A stretch of DNA of 64,000 nt from Trachythela sp. YZ-2020 (taxonomy: Eukaryota > Cnidaria > Anthozoa > Malacalcyonacea > Clavulariidae): NCBI GenBank assembly GCA_016169945.1, contig JADLSH010000294.1:248001-312000 (forward strand), written 5' to 3'. The position numbers and the translations under genes are program-made. Under the pieces are notes generated by a model. The model worked only from the letters and a program-made list of their open reading frames with translations. It was not told where the DNA came from and searched no databases. Below are positions 21,007 to 36,000 of the stretch, in pieces (position 1 is the first letter of the stretch; every line of letters begins with the position of its first letter).

Positions 21007-24000
21007 ATGGCGGACGAACATGATCTTGTTAGCGTAAAGGTAAGCAGCGATTTATTGAACCGTAAAGTCAGCAGCCCTTGAAACTCCCGAAATTTTAGGT
21101 CGGCAAGAAATTGCCGACCTAAGAACGATAATTCTCAATCTAGGTCGGCAAAATTTTCGAAACAAATAGACAATTTCCAAGACAAAATATGATTTTATTG
21201 CTTGCTTCAAGTACGTATTTATGAACAGCAATCAATGGCGAGCAAAACAGCTAACAAAACATAGGAACAATCAATTAAACAATCGAACTCCGATCGAACA
21301 GTCCATGTTGTGACAGACGGTACTAGGCCGTGGGATGAGGGTCGAAAATGTTCAATTCCGTAGCACCCCTCGTGTAACTACATAATTTTTACATGAATGG
21401 ATAGATTAGAACTTACTTAGTTAGAATCCGCTTCCCCCCAAGCGAAATAGTTGCACAAATTGAAGTACAACCTCTCCAAAGTTCGGGCTTTCTCGTGTTT
21501 CGAAATCCATGAACGGCCATTGTTGTGTTACAACTACGCATGCGCTTGACCACAAAACACTTAATGCGCACGCGCAGATAGGAAAACTGATCTCAACGCA
21601 GAACTGGACAAGAAAAAAATTATGAAATGTGCGAAAGCAGGGCTGAAGTAATACAAGATGACATCGGATTGTTTTAAAAATATATGATATTTTTATGTTC
21701 TGTGCATTTTAATGGAGTTCGCCAAACATTCTGAGCAATGTACCGTGTCAAGCCCTCGCCAGGAACACTTCCAAGCCAACATTATAATAATAACTTATTA
21801 AAAATATGATGTTATTTTATACTACAGCAATTGCATGACGTTTTTGCAAGCAAATCTGTTTTCAGGCTTTAAATATTATCACAATCCTAAACATTATATA
21901 ACACGCATACCATAATTTCTCTATTAATTTGGGGTGGGGGGGGGGGGCTTATTTCTAATATATACAAAGAGTCTGTTTGCACGTTTGATTCTCTTTAATA
22001 TAAATATGCAACATCGGGTACAGTGATGTTACGTACCAAAGTATCAGTAAAATATCATAATTATCTTTAAAATACAATACTTTCACGCTTCACAATTTTA
22101 TAAATTAATTGCTTACAGGAGAGGGGCAGGGGGGTGCTTAATAGATAAATTACGATATGCCATAAATAAGTATTATTCGGTGTTCACAATCTTATTTATT
22201 TTCTAACTCTCTTCCCATCAATTTTATTAGTCCAGGTTCCTTGTTTATTTATGCAGTCGCCTTCATCAAATTCTTCATCACTATTTTCAGCTTTACTCAA
22301 CATATGTTCCTCAACTAAATCGGAAGTATCCAAGTTCTCAGCATACACAATTTCACTAACATTTCTAGATTTAGGCAAATAGAATACCAGCTGGGGATAA
22401 CTGTTAATTAGCTGCTGCTTGAGCTCGGAAGACCTGTATTTCGATGCATCCACATTCTCAGTTTCCTTAGCAATGACAACAAATTTCTCAATCATGTACT
22501 TTATTGCTTTTCCCTTGAGGATTTCAGTTTCAATGACTTCTTTACAGAATACATTATTACATTGTAAGATATTTCATACACTGGTGGTGCACATGTTGTG
22601 GTCGTCTTTGCCTCCCTTGCAAGGAATGTGGTATAGTTGCTATAGCAAACTTTGTGGTAGCGGACCTCCAATGCAACACAGTCTTTATCTCTAATCTGCA
22701 CAAGTATCCGCTCATCATTTTTCCTCTCAGCAGCTGTACGTTATAAGCCAGCATCAATTGTACTTGCCAACACTAGTGGTGTTCCTCTTCTCTTTTGTGC
22801 TTTCTACACAAAACATACAAGTTTAGAATGCCTGTTTAAAAATGGCATTTACCAACTAAGGGCCTGTTTATATGGAACCCGGCTGGCTCGCTGACGGGCC
22901 AGCCCGCTTAGCAAGATCTCGCCATGTAATTGATTTTATAGTAAAACTACTGTGCGTTTATATGGACAAGCGGGCTGGCCCGGTTCCAGAGATCTCACTT
23001 GAAAAAGGCGAGATCTCGCTACCAGGATGAAAATTTCCCATATAAACACTCACTAACCGGGTCAGCCTGGTTGCCGGGATGAAAGTTGAAAGAGACGCCA
23101 CCACCAATTTGTGTGTAAGCTATTTTTAAGAACTGTCAAAACAATGTCAAAGGTCAAAACAACAAAATCATCCCGCCTGCTGGGATGAAATTTTCTCATA
23201 TAAACACAAGACAAATTCATCCCGCTTACCGGGCTGGCCCGGTCAGCGAGCCAGCCCAGGTTTCATATAAACAGCCCTAAAGCAGGGTGAATTTGACAAA
23301 TTAACCAGGTATTAAATAAAGTTACTTTGGTTTGTAAAGTTTATGAACATTGTGTTCATAAACTTTACAATCCAGAGTAGCTTATATTATGCTTGTTTAA
23401 ATAAACTTATTATCTGGATAATTAACCCATTAAGATCCAACGCACCCAATAGGTACTCTAAAATATCATATAGCCATATAGGTATATGCACAAGACAGTA
23501 AGGCACAATATGACAACTTTTCCACCAAAAGGTGGTCCATAGAATATAAAGATACTGTACACAAGAAATTGTACATAATCATACCTTGTCTCTTGAAAAC
23601 CAAGACGAATCTCTTCCACAAATAATGCAGCATTCTGGTAGTACATGCTTGTTTCTTTGAGGCAAGGTCTTACTTGGTTCCACTGAAATGACTGAATTGC
23701 GTGTAATCTTTCTTCTGGGTTCCACGGCTGGTAAATGCTGGTTCGATGTGGCATGTGTGGTCTACGGTATTAGCGACCTTTTCCGTGCTTGTACTAGCTC
23801 CGTTTTCCTACGGATCTTTTCTTCATCGCTAAATTTCTTGTAGCATTTCATGTGGTGGTACCATTCTAAATCAAAACTTTCGTTTGTGTTCTCTGCCAAG
23901 TGCCAAGTCATCAAACTTATCATACGAATCCTTCGCTATCTCAGCTTGCAGGCAATTAAGTTTCGCCCATTTATTCCTGCAATCGACAAATTTCTTAAGC

Positions 24001-27000
24001 CTTTGACAGTAACTTTAGAAAGTTGCTCGGTTACGCCTTCAAAATGCATAAAACATGAGGATATTCGAATTTTCGACATATCGTCATTAGTAGCCATCTT
24101 GAATATGCGTGTTTTATTGAGATCAGTTTTCCTATCTGTGCGTGCGCATTAAGTGTTTTCTGGTCAAGCGCATGCGTAGTTGCAACACAACAATGGCCGT
24201 TCATGATTTCGAAACACGAGAAAGCCCGAACTTTGGAGAGGTTGTGCTTCAATTTGTGCAACTATTTCGCTTGGGGGGAAGTGGATTCTATCTAAGTACG
24301 TTCTAATCTATTGATTCATGTAAAAATTATGTAGTTACACGAGGGGTGCTACGGAATCTGTTTTCTAAGCATATTTTCGACCCTCATCCTACGGCCTATA
24401 CTTTATTTATAGGATAATTGCGTTAAATCTTGAAGCTCGACGATTTTAGCACGTTTGTTCCCTTTTCAAAATTTCAAGTGTCACCTTTGAACAATGAAAC
24501 TGCAATGTTTACACAAGGAAATGGAATGAACAACGTTTGTGGAAAAATACGAACATGTTTTGTTCGCTAGGTTTGACACAGAATACTATACAGAAAGTCA
24601 TCTCTATGAGTGCCGCAAGTCAGCAAGGGCACTTGCTGAGTGGCGAATCGATGACGAATAGCGCTTACGCAAAAACAATATAGAGATGACTTTCTGTATA
24701 GTATTCTGTGATATTGATTGCCATGCTGCTTGATATCAACATTGTACCCAGGCGCTTTGCTCGGTTCAATGGTTCCAGAGTTGAAACACTTGATATGATT
24801 GGTTCTCATAGTGCGACAACAGCCAACCATCATGATTGTTGTAAAATGGACACCAGCAACATATCAAACACAATCAAGCACCCTTTTAGGTGCATTTTTT
24901 GAAAGAAAACGAAGGATTTAGGTGCTATAACGCTTAGCGAACAAATTGATATTGCAAAACGTGTTAAATAATGAAAAAAATCTAAAATAATGAAAAATTT
25001 CAAGCGGTAGAGAAAACACATGCGGGCGAGTTACGGTAAGCTGATACCTCAATTCCATCTGCCTTATATCATTATACTTCTGGCTTTAATTTAATTTCTT
25101 GCCACTTTTTGAGCACAAAATAGTTTTCACTAAGTCATCTTTTGAAATATTGTGCATTTGTTGATTATATTTTGCAACGTGGCTGTGTACTGTATATTAA
25201 AGTTATAGATTTATAGAGTATTAATCATGTTAATCGAATCAATTTTCTACAGATACAGGCATGTACATGGAAGACGTGTATATATTGTGATTATTTACCT
25301 GTATAAAAAAGCAACCAGGTTGGCATCCAAAATTTTACACTGGAAGTGGAAAATTGTTAAAGGTGCAAATATCGAATTTTCCCCCTCGATTAGTAAGATT
25401 TGTACCATGCCGATGACACTTGATCAACAACATTTTACACCGGAGATATCCAGCATAACGTCTACGTAGGGATGTTCGGTATACTGGCATACTGAAAATA
25501 CCGGTATTGAAACTCATATCGGTTTATCGGTATGAATTTTTTAGTAATATCGGTATACCGAAATTTCCGGTATTCCGGACTTTTTTGGTATACCGGAAAT
25601 TTCAGTATATTGGTATTATCAAAATTTATTGGTATTATTGAAATTTAAAGATATGAAGGTGTTATACTATAGCATTTAAGCGTGTTGAGGCGATAAAGTT
25701 GTCCTGATTATGCCTACTACATGGTTGGTCAAAGCATATTTTCAACTTTTAAGCCAGCTATTTAAAGCCACGCGCCTGATTAGATAATAAATTTAGAAAG
25801 CCTTTAGCGGTAAACAAATTAAAAATTCTTATAGATTCTAACGTCTGTTATAATAGATTGACGACGTATAAACCATGATTCTGTAGATCCAATAGAACTC
25901 AATACCAAAATACCGGTATTACCAGTATATTTTTTCCGGTATACCAATACCGGAAATTTCACCTACAGAACATCCCTACATCTACGGATTCCCCCAGGTG
26001 CATTCAATGTAAACAATACACTGGAGTTACCCTAAGGCAAACTTGTGCTGTACAAACAAACAAACAAAGAAACAAACAACAGTTAGAAAGACTTCAGCCT
26101 GAGTGGCTGGCGCTTGTTGGAGTGGAAAGAAGAACAGGGACTGAGGACCTGTTGCAAAACCTGGCTATCATGACTAAATGCTGTTCAATTTTTGAAGATA
26201 GAATTTGATTGGTCAACACCAAGAATTAATTGACATGTTTACACACAGTGAAATGGATTTCTTTTTAGGAAAACCGGGTTTTGCTGCAGGCCCCCACGGC
26301 GTGCTAAAATTTTTGCCTTGAAAAATACCAGGTGTGATGTTGACGAACTCTGCAGTCCGGTGCATTATTATATGTCATCTGAAAGAACAAAACTTAGGGC
26401 ATCTTTCAATAATATTTCCATTGATAATTAACTGACCTAGAATTAAGTTTTTTATTGAAATTAAATGTCTCTTCCCCTAGTCATACTGATAGCGTTCTTG
26501 AATACTGATTCTAAATAATTTGTCCATATCAGTGCGTTGTATAGTGGGCCTTTATATCTTGTTACCGGTATTGTAATCACAATTTGCTACTGCGATGATA
26601 TGAAATTCTGTTTCATATTATTTTTCGAAGTAACAATCATTTGAATTTAACCACACATTTTTATTTAGATAAATGATGATATAGATCCAGAAAATTTTGG
26701 TGGTAATGTTCTTTTCTACAGTATAGTACATGTAGTGTAGTTTATATGTTCACCAGCTACTACTGACAATACAGTTAGCTTACTTACCAAATATTTTATT
26801 TGCATTCAATTCGAAATTTACGTATATTCTACAGTAGTCATACCCTGGTTCCAGAGGCTCTTAAAAAACGGCGAGGCAAAACAACGGCGAGGCGAAAGAG
26901 CCTCTGGTCAAATTGATTGCGAATCTCACTTCCATACTGGATTAGGTTCAGAATTTGAACCTCGCATGCGATTGGCTGTTTGTAAAAACATGTCAAATCG

Positions 27001-30000
27001 AAGTATTCATGCTTGATTGATTTTATATACAGTATTAAAATCATTGCTACATTTAGCAGGCTATAATTAGTTCAATGTTTGTTTATTTTCCAAACCGGTT
27101 TGACATGTTTTTACAAACAGCCAATCACATTCGAGGTTCAGATTCTGAACCTAATCCAGCATGGAAGTGAGATTCGCAATCGATTTGACCAGAGGCTCTT
27201 TTGCCTCGTATTTATTTCGCCTCGCCGTTGTTTTGCCTCGCCATTCTTTAAGAGCTTCTGGAACCAGAGTACAGTAGTCAGGGGGTTAAGAGCTAAATTT
27301 AGCTGGAATTGTGCACTTTGTGATAGAAGCACCATATTCGCAGGAAGTTTTGACTTGATATGACAATAACTTATGGAGGCATCTGAAAAATTAATGCCGC
27401 CGGCCAGGCTTTTTTTCCTACCCAGGCTTTTCGCACAATTTCGTGGCATTTTTCCCATTTTGCATGGAACAGCCATAACTTGAAATCGGTTGGGAAAATG
27501 AAGGTAACCGCTTAAATGACATATATATAGTTTTTTGTAAGCTTTCCATTGATATAAGTCATTATTGCTTAAAATGAACTTGGAATTTAACGTTTTTACA
27601 AGTATATAGGAGTTTAATGAGGAAAATGAAACCCAAATTTTAGGCCAGTGACATTAATTTTTCAAATTGCTCCATATCTAAAAGTTATTGTCATATCAAA
27701 GTCTATACTTCCTGCAGATATGGTTCTTTTATCACAAAATGCACAATTCTTGCACTTAACTGCCTAACTACAGTAAAAGTTCTATACAACTGGAATAGTT
27801 TCTCAGAGCCTGTTCACAAGCTAATGTTTCTGACATTTAGGATGCCATCCTCAACTTCTCGAGGGGGCCTGATAATTTTTGGGATCCTCCAAAATTGGAG
27901 GGCTAGTTATACCTTCTCTCCCCCCTCCCCCCATCATCATCAACTGACCCTTCCATCGTAGCTGTACCCCCTGATCAGACATTAGTGATACGGTAGCAGC
28001 CAGAGTCGCCTTTAATAAGCCTTCGACTCGATCAAGTCGAGCTGCGGTGTCTTAGTGTTTAAATTTTTGTCCTGAATTATTTGTAATATACAGCGGTTGA
28101 CTGTTGTGTAAAACTACCTGAAAAATACAATGAGAACTTCGACGTTTCGAGCGAAGGCCCTTCGTCTGGAAGTTAGTAGAAGGGCCTTCGTCTGGAAGTT
28201 AGTAGAAGGGCCTTCGCTCGAAACGTCGAAGTTCTCATAATTGTATTTTTAAGGTAGTTTTACACAACAGTCAACCGCAGTATTTGCTATACTCTACCCA
28301 CACTGGCACCGCACGTTCGAGGTATTTGTAATATAACTAATAATAGGCATTCAAATGCTTGGTGCGTAAATATAGTACAGCATTTTCTCATCAATATATA
28401 TGTCTGTATAATATGTTCTTGTGTTCGTATTTTATATCTAATTCTACCTGCAGTTTATATATATATTGATAATATTGTACTAAATATAGCAATACATGCA
28501 TGTATTAAGTAAAGTTTTAACTATGAATTGATATTTGTATAGATTATAAGGAGAAAAATGATGAAGAGAAAAATGTGGACAATTTGGGAAGTATGGGATC
28601 AATAGATGATGATGGTAGTGAAGGTTTGTCTCATGCAGTCTTGTTTAAGTAGAAAAAATCTCTTATTCATATTTCGAATAATTTGCAAAGCAAAAATCCA
28701 CCACAGGAGTCACAGGTCAATAGTCAATATGTTACGTAACAAGCGCTCAAAACTATTGAGTATATAATGTTACCTGGTCATAACTGCATTCGACATTTTT
28801 TGTGCGTTTCTCAATCGTCAAACAAACCTAAAAAAATATGTTTATTTCATTGTCTGTAAAATGACGCCGAAATAAGAAGATTTTAGATGGTACGCCAAAG
28901 AGAAAACGACCTTTGAAGTTCCGTAGGCTTTGCTAATATTGCTGTAAATATGGCCGATCAATTTAATCGCATCTGTAATTATAGTAGTTTTATATAAATC
29001 AATTTAACTAAATAATTTTACTTTGAGAGAAACACCAAAAACAATGAAGAAAAACAGCATTTCTTTCCATATGTAATGTCTCGAACGTATGATGCCAGTG
29101 TGGGTAGCGTCTATACAATAAGCTTCTGGTCTTCAGGATCAGTCTACCTGAAAATTACAACAAGAATTTCGACTTTTCGAGCGAGAGCTCTTCGTCTGGG
29201 TAAGTTAGTTGACAGTTAACTTCCAGGCGAAGGGCCTTCGCTCGAAACGTCGAAGTCCTTGTCGTATTTCTATTCATGTGTCGTGGTGAATTACAACAAA
29301 CAGAAATGTCTTGATATTTTTGCTGTCAGCACCTTAATTGTGTTGAAGTTTCACAGGTTTTCACAACTTGCATATTTTCACGAGAATAAGCTGGAGAAAT
29401 TATTCAAATTGACGAGGCAAAATAGTCTGTTATAATATCCTCGCAGAGCAATCAGTGGACGGCCATACCCCTGCGATTTGCTTGGAAAATGGCCGATAAC
29501 GATGGCAGATTGTTATATTGCACACTGCTTTCATCTTTGACGTTGCCGAAGTCTTGCAATGCAAGCTACAGTAGTAGTGCCTGCAGGTTTTTAACTATAT
29601 GATTGCGATTTAGAAACTTGTTCACTCGTTCTTTTGGGTTATATTCGTATATGATCATCCTTGTATACAGTTATTCGTTATGCTAAAATTTTCATATTGC
29701 GTTATTATTTTGGCAATTTTCTTGGATGACATAACTAACGTGGAAAACGTGCAAGGTTGTCGCAATCGCAGAAAACTGATGTGCACCCCCGTGTTTGAAG
29801 ATCTCTATAGCCCCTGGCCCCGGTCAAATGAGGATGACCACTCGCGTTTGACTACCAACTCCTATATCGACTCTCATTCATGCCTTTGAGCTGGTTCAAA
29901 TTTTGACGAGAGTCAACGAGAATTTTTGCTCGTTTGACCGATATGCGTGGAAATATCCGGTCAACTCATCAACTCTCATGCATGCAACTCCTGTTCTCGT

Positions 30001-33000
30001 TTGACCGGGGCATTAGTTTGAACGTGCAAACGTTCGCTTGCTAACTCTCATCAACTCTCATCTTCGTCTGACCACTGACCAGGGCTTATGATTAAGTTAG
30101 TTTAACCTAGAATACGATATCAAGACACGCAAGACCAATAACAGTACACTTTTATATAAACATAAACTATGCTAAGATGCCCGGTGCCGTCGATAGGGAT
30201 GGAATCGGTAGCCGTTCGCGATGCATCACCATTAATAATCAAGCACCAACACCAGCATAGGGATTAATGTAATCCCCACCCAACCAATGGTACCCCTTCC
30301 TTCCCCAATAGCAACTGCACAGCAAAAAATCACTTTCTTATTTTAAGAAAAAAAAATCTTATTTTAAGAAATTTTTCTTAAAATAAGTCCAAATTTTCTT
30401 GGGAGAATAATAAGAAAATTTTCTTACTCATTTTCTTAAGAAAATTTTTCTTAAGAAAATCATACGATTTTTTTCTTATAATAAGAAAATTTTCTTGGGA
30501 GAATAATAAGAAAATTTTCTTACTGATTTTCTTAAGAATATTTTTCTTAAGAAAATCTTACGATTTTTTCTTATAATAAGAAAATTTTCTTGGGAGAATA
30601 ATAAGAAAATTTTCTTACTCATTTTCTTAAGAACAATTTTCTTAAGAAAATCATACGATTTTTTTCTCATCTAAGAAATTTGTGAGAAACAATTTCTTAA
30701 GAAAATGTGCTATTTTATTACTGAGAAAGTTTGATTGTAAAAGAAAATAATTCTTATTTTAAGACATTGTAAAAATTCCTATAATGAGAATATATAGCAT
30801 GCATTTACAAATTAGAAACTATCTATATACAGTATATTTGTCAGGCCAATTTCTGGTTAGACCCGGTGGCTATATACAGTATATGTAGATTAAGAGCTTA
30901 AAGAAGCGGTCAAGTCCATTCAGCATATGCGCTCTGTGATGACCCTCACAAGAATACATAGTTCACGATGCACTCTACATTGAGGTGATATAACAGAAAC
31001 AAAAACAGATCCGTCCTGAAGTAATCTTTCACTCATAATCTCGCATGCAATTATACAAGGGATACTGTGAGAAGAAGTGGATCAAAGACTTTTATTACAT
31101 CTTGTATCTCACATGCATGACTAAACGGACTTGACTGCCTGTTTAAGGAATCCATGCACTTCCTGCATGGTAGTTTATATTTATAAAGTTCAAGTTCTAT
31201 CTATCATGAATGCTTATGAAATATACATTCTATAGATCTATCACAGCAATACTTAGTGCTGAATTAATCAGTATCTTCAAACAATGTATCAAGGGCTTTT
31301 TGGCGGGCTCATTCCTTTACTAATCCCATAACATATCAATGTCTCGTTTCTTCAGTCAACCATTGAAGACAATCTTTCTTTAAATTCATCCCTACCTTCC
31401 CAACCTCCAATTCCCAAGACTCTCCTTGCTTCCTCAATGATCTGTTAATTTAAGTAAGAAAGCAAAAAAAGTTTTTCTTTGCCAAGAAATAACATTACCT
31501 ATATGTTATACACTTATGATATCTACACATCAGATATCAGCCATAAGTTTGTTCAGGTCATACTACCAATTTTTGTACATACTAGATTCGAAATGACAAA
31601 TCTCTTTTGGCAAATACATCTCTTTTGCAAAAGAAAACAAAACATTTCAAAAGTTCAGATTAAGGAAATTCTGCAATCTTACAAAGTTAGGTAGGAGTGA
31701 ATAAAAGTCTAATAGTAACACAAATGCATGAAGGGACATATTGAGTGATATTCACATTATGTATACTTTTGTACCATGTTTAGTCATTGCCGGTAAACTC
31801 TAACATATATGATTGGACATTCTCATCATAACTGCTTTGTCCCAACTTTAACTTCAGCCAAAATATCAAATCTGTGCAGTTCTGTGTCACTGCATCATTG
31901 ACATTTTGGCAACATAAGCCAGAAACATTGTAAATCATCATTCTTGCTGATTTCTCAGCAGTGCTAATATGGTTAGTAGGCTAAGGGGCCGATTACATGG
32001 AGCATTCTCAACCCCTGGGTTGAACTCAGCCATGGAGCATTTTCAACCCCGGGGTTGAAATGCTCCATCTTGTTTTCTTGTAATAATAGTCACTAAATAG
32101 TAATAAATAGTCACGCATGCTCCAATAACTCATGAATAATTTCAGCCCTGGATTGAAACGATTACATGGCAAAATTTTCAACCCAGGGCTGAGTTCAACC
32201 CTGGGGTTGAAATCTCAACCCTGTTTCAGCTAGCAGGGTTGAAATTTCAACCCCTGGGTTGAACTCAGCCCTCGGTTGAAAATTTTGCTATGTAATCGCG
32301 CGTTTAATTTTGATAGAGTTTTGTATTAGAGGCGGGGCTGAAATTTCAACCCGGTAAACAGGGCTGAGTTCAACCCCGGGGTTGAAAATGCTCCATGTAA
32401 TCGGCCCCTAAGTGCAACACTTTTCCCTTAGCCGTTGATAAATAGGATTGTCTGCAAAATAGGGTGCATTGCCACTTGCCGAGTTAAAATTTTATGCACA
32501 AGGGTATATTTGAAATTAAACAAACAACCCTAAAGCTGCAAGGAAGTGCAATCTAAAGTAATATTTTAAACTTACATTTTCCTGAAAAGTACTTAGGAAT
32601 TTCTTGTTATAGAACTTAGTGGCTGTTTACATGATGCTTGTTTCAGTTACTCAAACCAGAGTTAGAGTAACCCGCCCAGCTCTGCCAATTTTTCATTTGC
32701 TGTGGTACAATAATTTGCTGCAAAATGAAAATTGGGATTACATACAATATAATGAATTATTTGTGTCAACAACACATGAGCTTTAGTTCTGTTGAATTCC
32801 AGAGTTTCAATTTTAGGTTTTATAAAGCATGCCTTGCATCATAACAAGGTTAGGATAATAAAGTAAACAGGGCACATTGTAATTAAAGGGTTAAAAGTTA
32901 CTCAGAAAATTAAAATGTACTCTCCCTCAAGTGTACTTTTACCCTGTTAAAGGGAGATCAAGGGGAAAGTTGGCTTATTTTTTGCTTTTCAACTAGTGAT

Positions 33001-36000
33001 TTTCAACTTTTGTCTATCTATTTGGTAACGAGGCTGACCAACCCATGGGACCTTGTTCGAAAGAGCCCCTGGGGGAAACCGAGCCACAGTTTGACTTAAG
33101 GAGGGCTTTACACCCAATGCACCTAGTGCCTGTTGGTTATTTTCAATAAAGGCCGGGCACCCCACAAGCCAAAGTTAGATTGATCAGCATAAATTTGGTA
33201 TTATTTCCTAATAATTTTCATTTTTGTTTATTTGGGAACTAAGCTGCCCAGCCTATGGAATATCCCTGCCAAGATCTGGGCAGAGTATTAATGCTGTATT
33301 TAAATTAATATCAATCAGGGCTTCATCGAAAAACACCTTAGAGTGACATGAACCCCCTGTTAAAATATTATTATCATTCATTCATCAAAATATTTATTCA
33401 GGGCCCTTAAAATTAATAAATACATAATAGGCCCTTGCAGGAGGATCTAAAGGTTAGCCCCTATTATTGTTCCCCTCAAAAAAAATTAGTAGCTATGGAT
33501 TAGTTAACAATACTGTAAGTGACTTATCATTTCTATGGGCTATAACTGTGAAATATTAATTGTCACTGCTAATGAAAATTGTATGTGATTTCAGGTTTAG
33601 TACAACATAAATAGAAACAGTGCCGCACCAAATTTATCTGTGTTTAGCCCTTGTATATAGGAAGTCCAAGCAATAAGGAAGCATAAATCTAGATAGGGAT
33701 GTCATTTTATCTGTGTGCAATTACCAAATATATTTCATCTGATATATTATATATTGTGCTAAACACAGGTATTTGTGCTCCTGAAAGGCCTGAAAAGTGT
33801 TACGAATGAAATTTCTCTTGGGCAAGCGAGCTAGGCTAGCCCTGGTAGCCATGCTGGCTAGACTAGCACTAGCCCTGGTAGCCATGCTGGCTAGGTTCCA
33901 TATAAATACTTCCCTAACCACCACCAACATAAACAGTCAGTAATGCCATATCAGGTTCTGGATAGAATGATTATTGTTATAGCACAATATACTGTAAGGA
34001 TTGTTCCCCTCTCATAGAAAGCTAAATATTTTGCTTTGGTGATTGTATTAACATCAAAGCTAAATGAGTCATTATTTCATATACTATTAAAAGTATCAAT
34101 TCATGAATCATCAACAATATATTCCCATACCTTGCGGCAGACAAGTGTAGTTTCTAGTCGGTTGTATTGTTTTAGACAGTTCGACTCGCTTCGACCACAT
34201 ATTATTTCAGTATTTATTGCTTGAAATGATAATCTGTAAATACAAAAGCATATAAAGTTTTTAATCGCTATTAATAATATATTCTTGAAGCCAAAGGGAC
34301 AACGATCGACTGGCTAAAATTATACATGAAAACAATCAATTATATACTCTATATTTACACGCAAAATCTAAAAATATTTACATAGTTTAACACTTACTTT
34401 CCAAATTATTGCTTGAATCTTCAAATGTTGGAATATTTCTTCGTATTTCGTTTAAAATTTGTAGAATATTTGGATGTATAAAGCTTTAATTCAACAGAAT
34501 TTTTGAAAGGACGCGCTGTGAGAGCACGCTCGCTAAGGCATCTGGGTGCCCATATATGGCACGCGTCTGGATTACCACTGAAGGCACTGATCTCAAATAT
34601 CTAGCAACGATAATCTCTGTCTTTCTGACGAAAACTCGTCATTATATCCACCCAAAAATTCATTAATCTTTATTTGTATGGCAGTACAGAGTTCCATGTG
34701 TTTTCACCATTGTATTTGAATCTTTCGCGCGTATGAGGCTGAAACTCAACTGAAACAAAGTTCTTTCAACTCGATCATACTTATGTCGAAAGTCGGATAG
34801 ATTTTTACTTTTAATTTGTTTAATATGGCTACGGGTGAAAAGGCTCTCTTGGCAATTGAAAGTATACAGGAAAATCTTAAAAATGCATGTTCTTTGATAC
34901 GACGCAAAGCATAATTAAAAATGCAACGTTTGCGATCGATCGAATTGACCTAATCGATCGAATTAATTGACGAGTGTCAATAACGCTACAAGTATTCTTG
35001 AAACTAAGAAAAAGCAACGAGAAAATATCATTGTCTACCGAATTTATAGATTTTTAGTTCACTTCTCAACAAGAATAATTTTGTTGTTTCAAGAAGAGTC
35101 AGAATATTATTCTATGACGCAAGAATATCATTATGGAAATAAGAAAAAAATCCCCCGGATTATCTTATTTTAAGAAATGTTTTCTTAAAACACGAATAAT
35201 TTTTCTTGTAATTTTTCTTGACAAGAAATCATTTCTCAAAATAAGACTGAAAAATTATCTTAAAAATAAAACTTTTATTCTAGGCTAGACTTTGATTTTT
35301 TGCACTGTTAATTAACAGAAAGTTCTGCATGCATTTCTATAGCCATGTGGTTAAAAAAATCTTATTTTCGTTGGTGTATTAGGTATTTCTTATTTTAAGA
35401 ATATTGCAAAAACAACTGCCTTTTCAAGAAACATCGCAAAAATCAAGAAAAATGTTAGTATAATAAAATTGGTCTATTAAAAATTAACAAAGGTGTTGCT
35501 GTAATGAGAATTCCATATATTTTTGAGCTTTTAAAAATTTTCTTGTTTCAAGAACAATTAAGAATTTTTTTTCTTATGGCTAAGTATTTCTTATTTTGAG
35601 AAACAACTTATTAATTTGAAGAAAACATTTTCTTAAATTAAGAAAATAACTTTTCTTAAGAAATAACGTTCTCATTTGAAGAAAATATTTTCTTAAATTA
35701 AGGTAATGTTTTTCTTAAGAAATAATTTTCTTATTTTCAGAAAATATTTTCTTAAATTGAGAAAAAAAAATTTCTTAAGAAATGGATTTTTTGCTGTGTG
35801 GTCATCGGAGAATTACTGTATACAACAGAAGAAATTAAGCTAATTACCAAACCAGTCGTGATCGAGGTAACCTCCACCATCTTGTTGCGTTGGAAACTGA
35901 CAATAACACTGAGTAATATTGAGGCAAGCTAAGCATGCAATCCAAGTATGAAAAAGAAATTCGACAAGGGCGGGAGAATCCAGAGTGAGAAGCTTGAAGC

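Larger units (their letters stand above)
21324..24398 (-). mobile_element. 3.1-kb TIR transposon with eroded coding region
   Basis: Arms of about 275-285 bp (21,324-21,597; 24,114-24,398) are inverted copies, starting TAGGCCGT(G/A)GGATGAGGG. A TAC trinucleotide flanks both ends. Inside, on the minus strand, are exon-like frames with YHxxCY motifs and a Harbinger-like MITE inserted later. It sits in intron 1 of the predicted six-exon gene. The superfamily is unknown. Confidence 0.8.
30318..35798. mobile_element. 5.5-kb element with CACAGCAAAAAATC ends and TTTTCTTAAGAAAA arrays
   Basis: The 14-bp ends CACAGCAAAAAATC (30,318-30,331) and inverse (35,785-35,798) enclose long subterminal arrays rich in TTCTTAAGAA and AAGAAAATTTTCTT palindromes (30,330-30,770 and 35,150-35,780). 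No transposase is recognised, but two minus-strand exon-like frames lie inside. No clear target duplication. Confidence 0.65.

Noticed and set aside
30330..30670. Regularly spaced palindromes as a CRISPR-like array
   Set aside because: Units are contiguous low-complexity TTCTTAAGAA palindromes with no unique spacers, in a eukaryotic transposon.
34825..34914. 29-codon ORF MATGEKALLAIESIQENLKN on the plus strand
   Set aside because: Composition looks protein-like but it is very short, ends in TAA without a donor, and has no supporting context.
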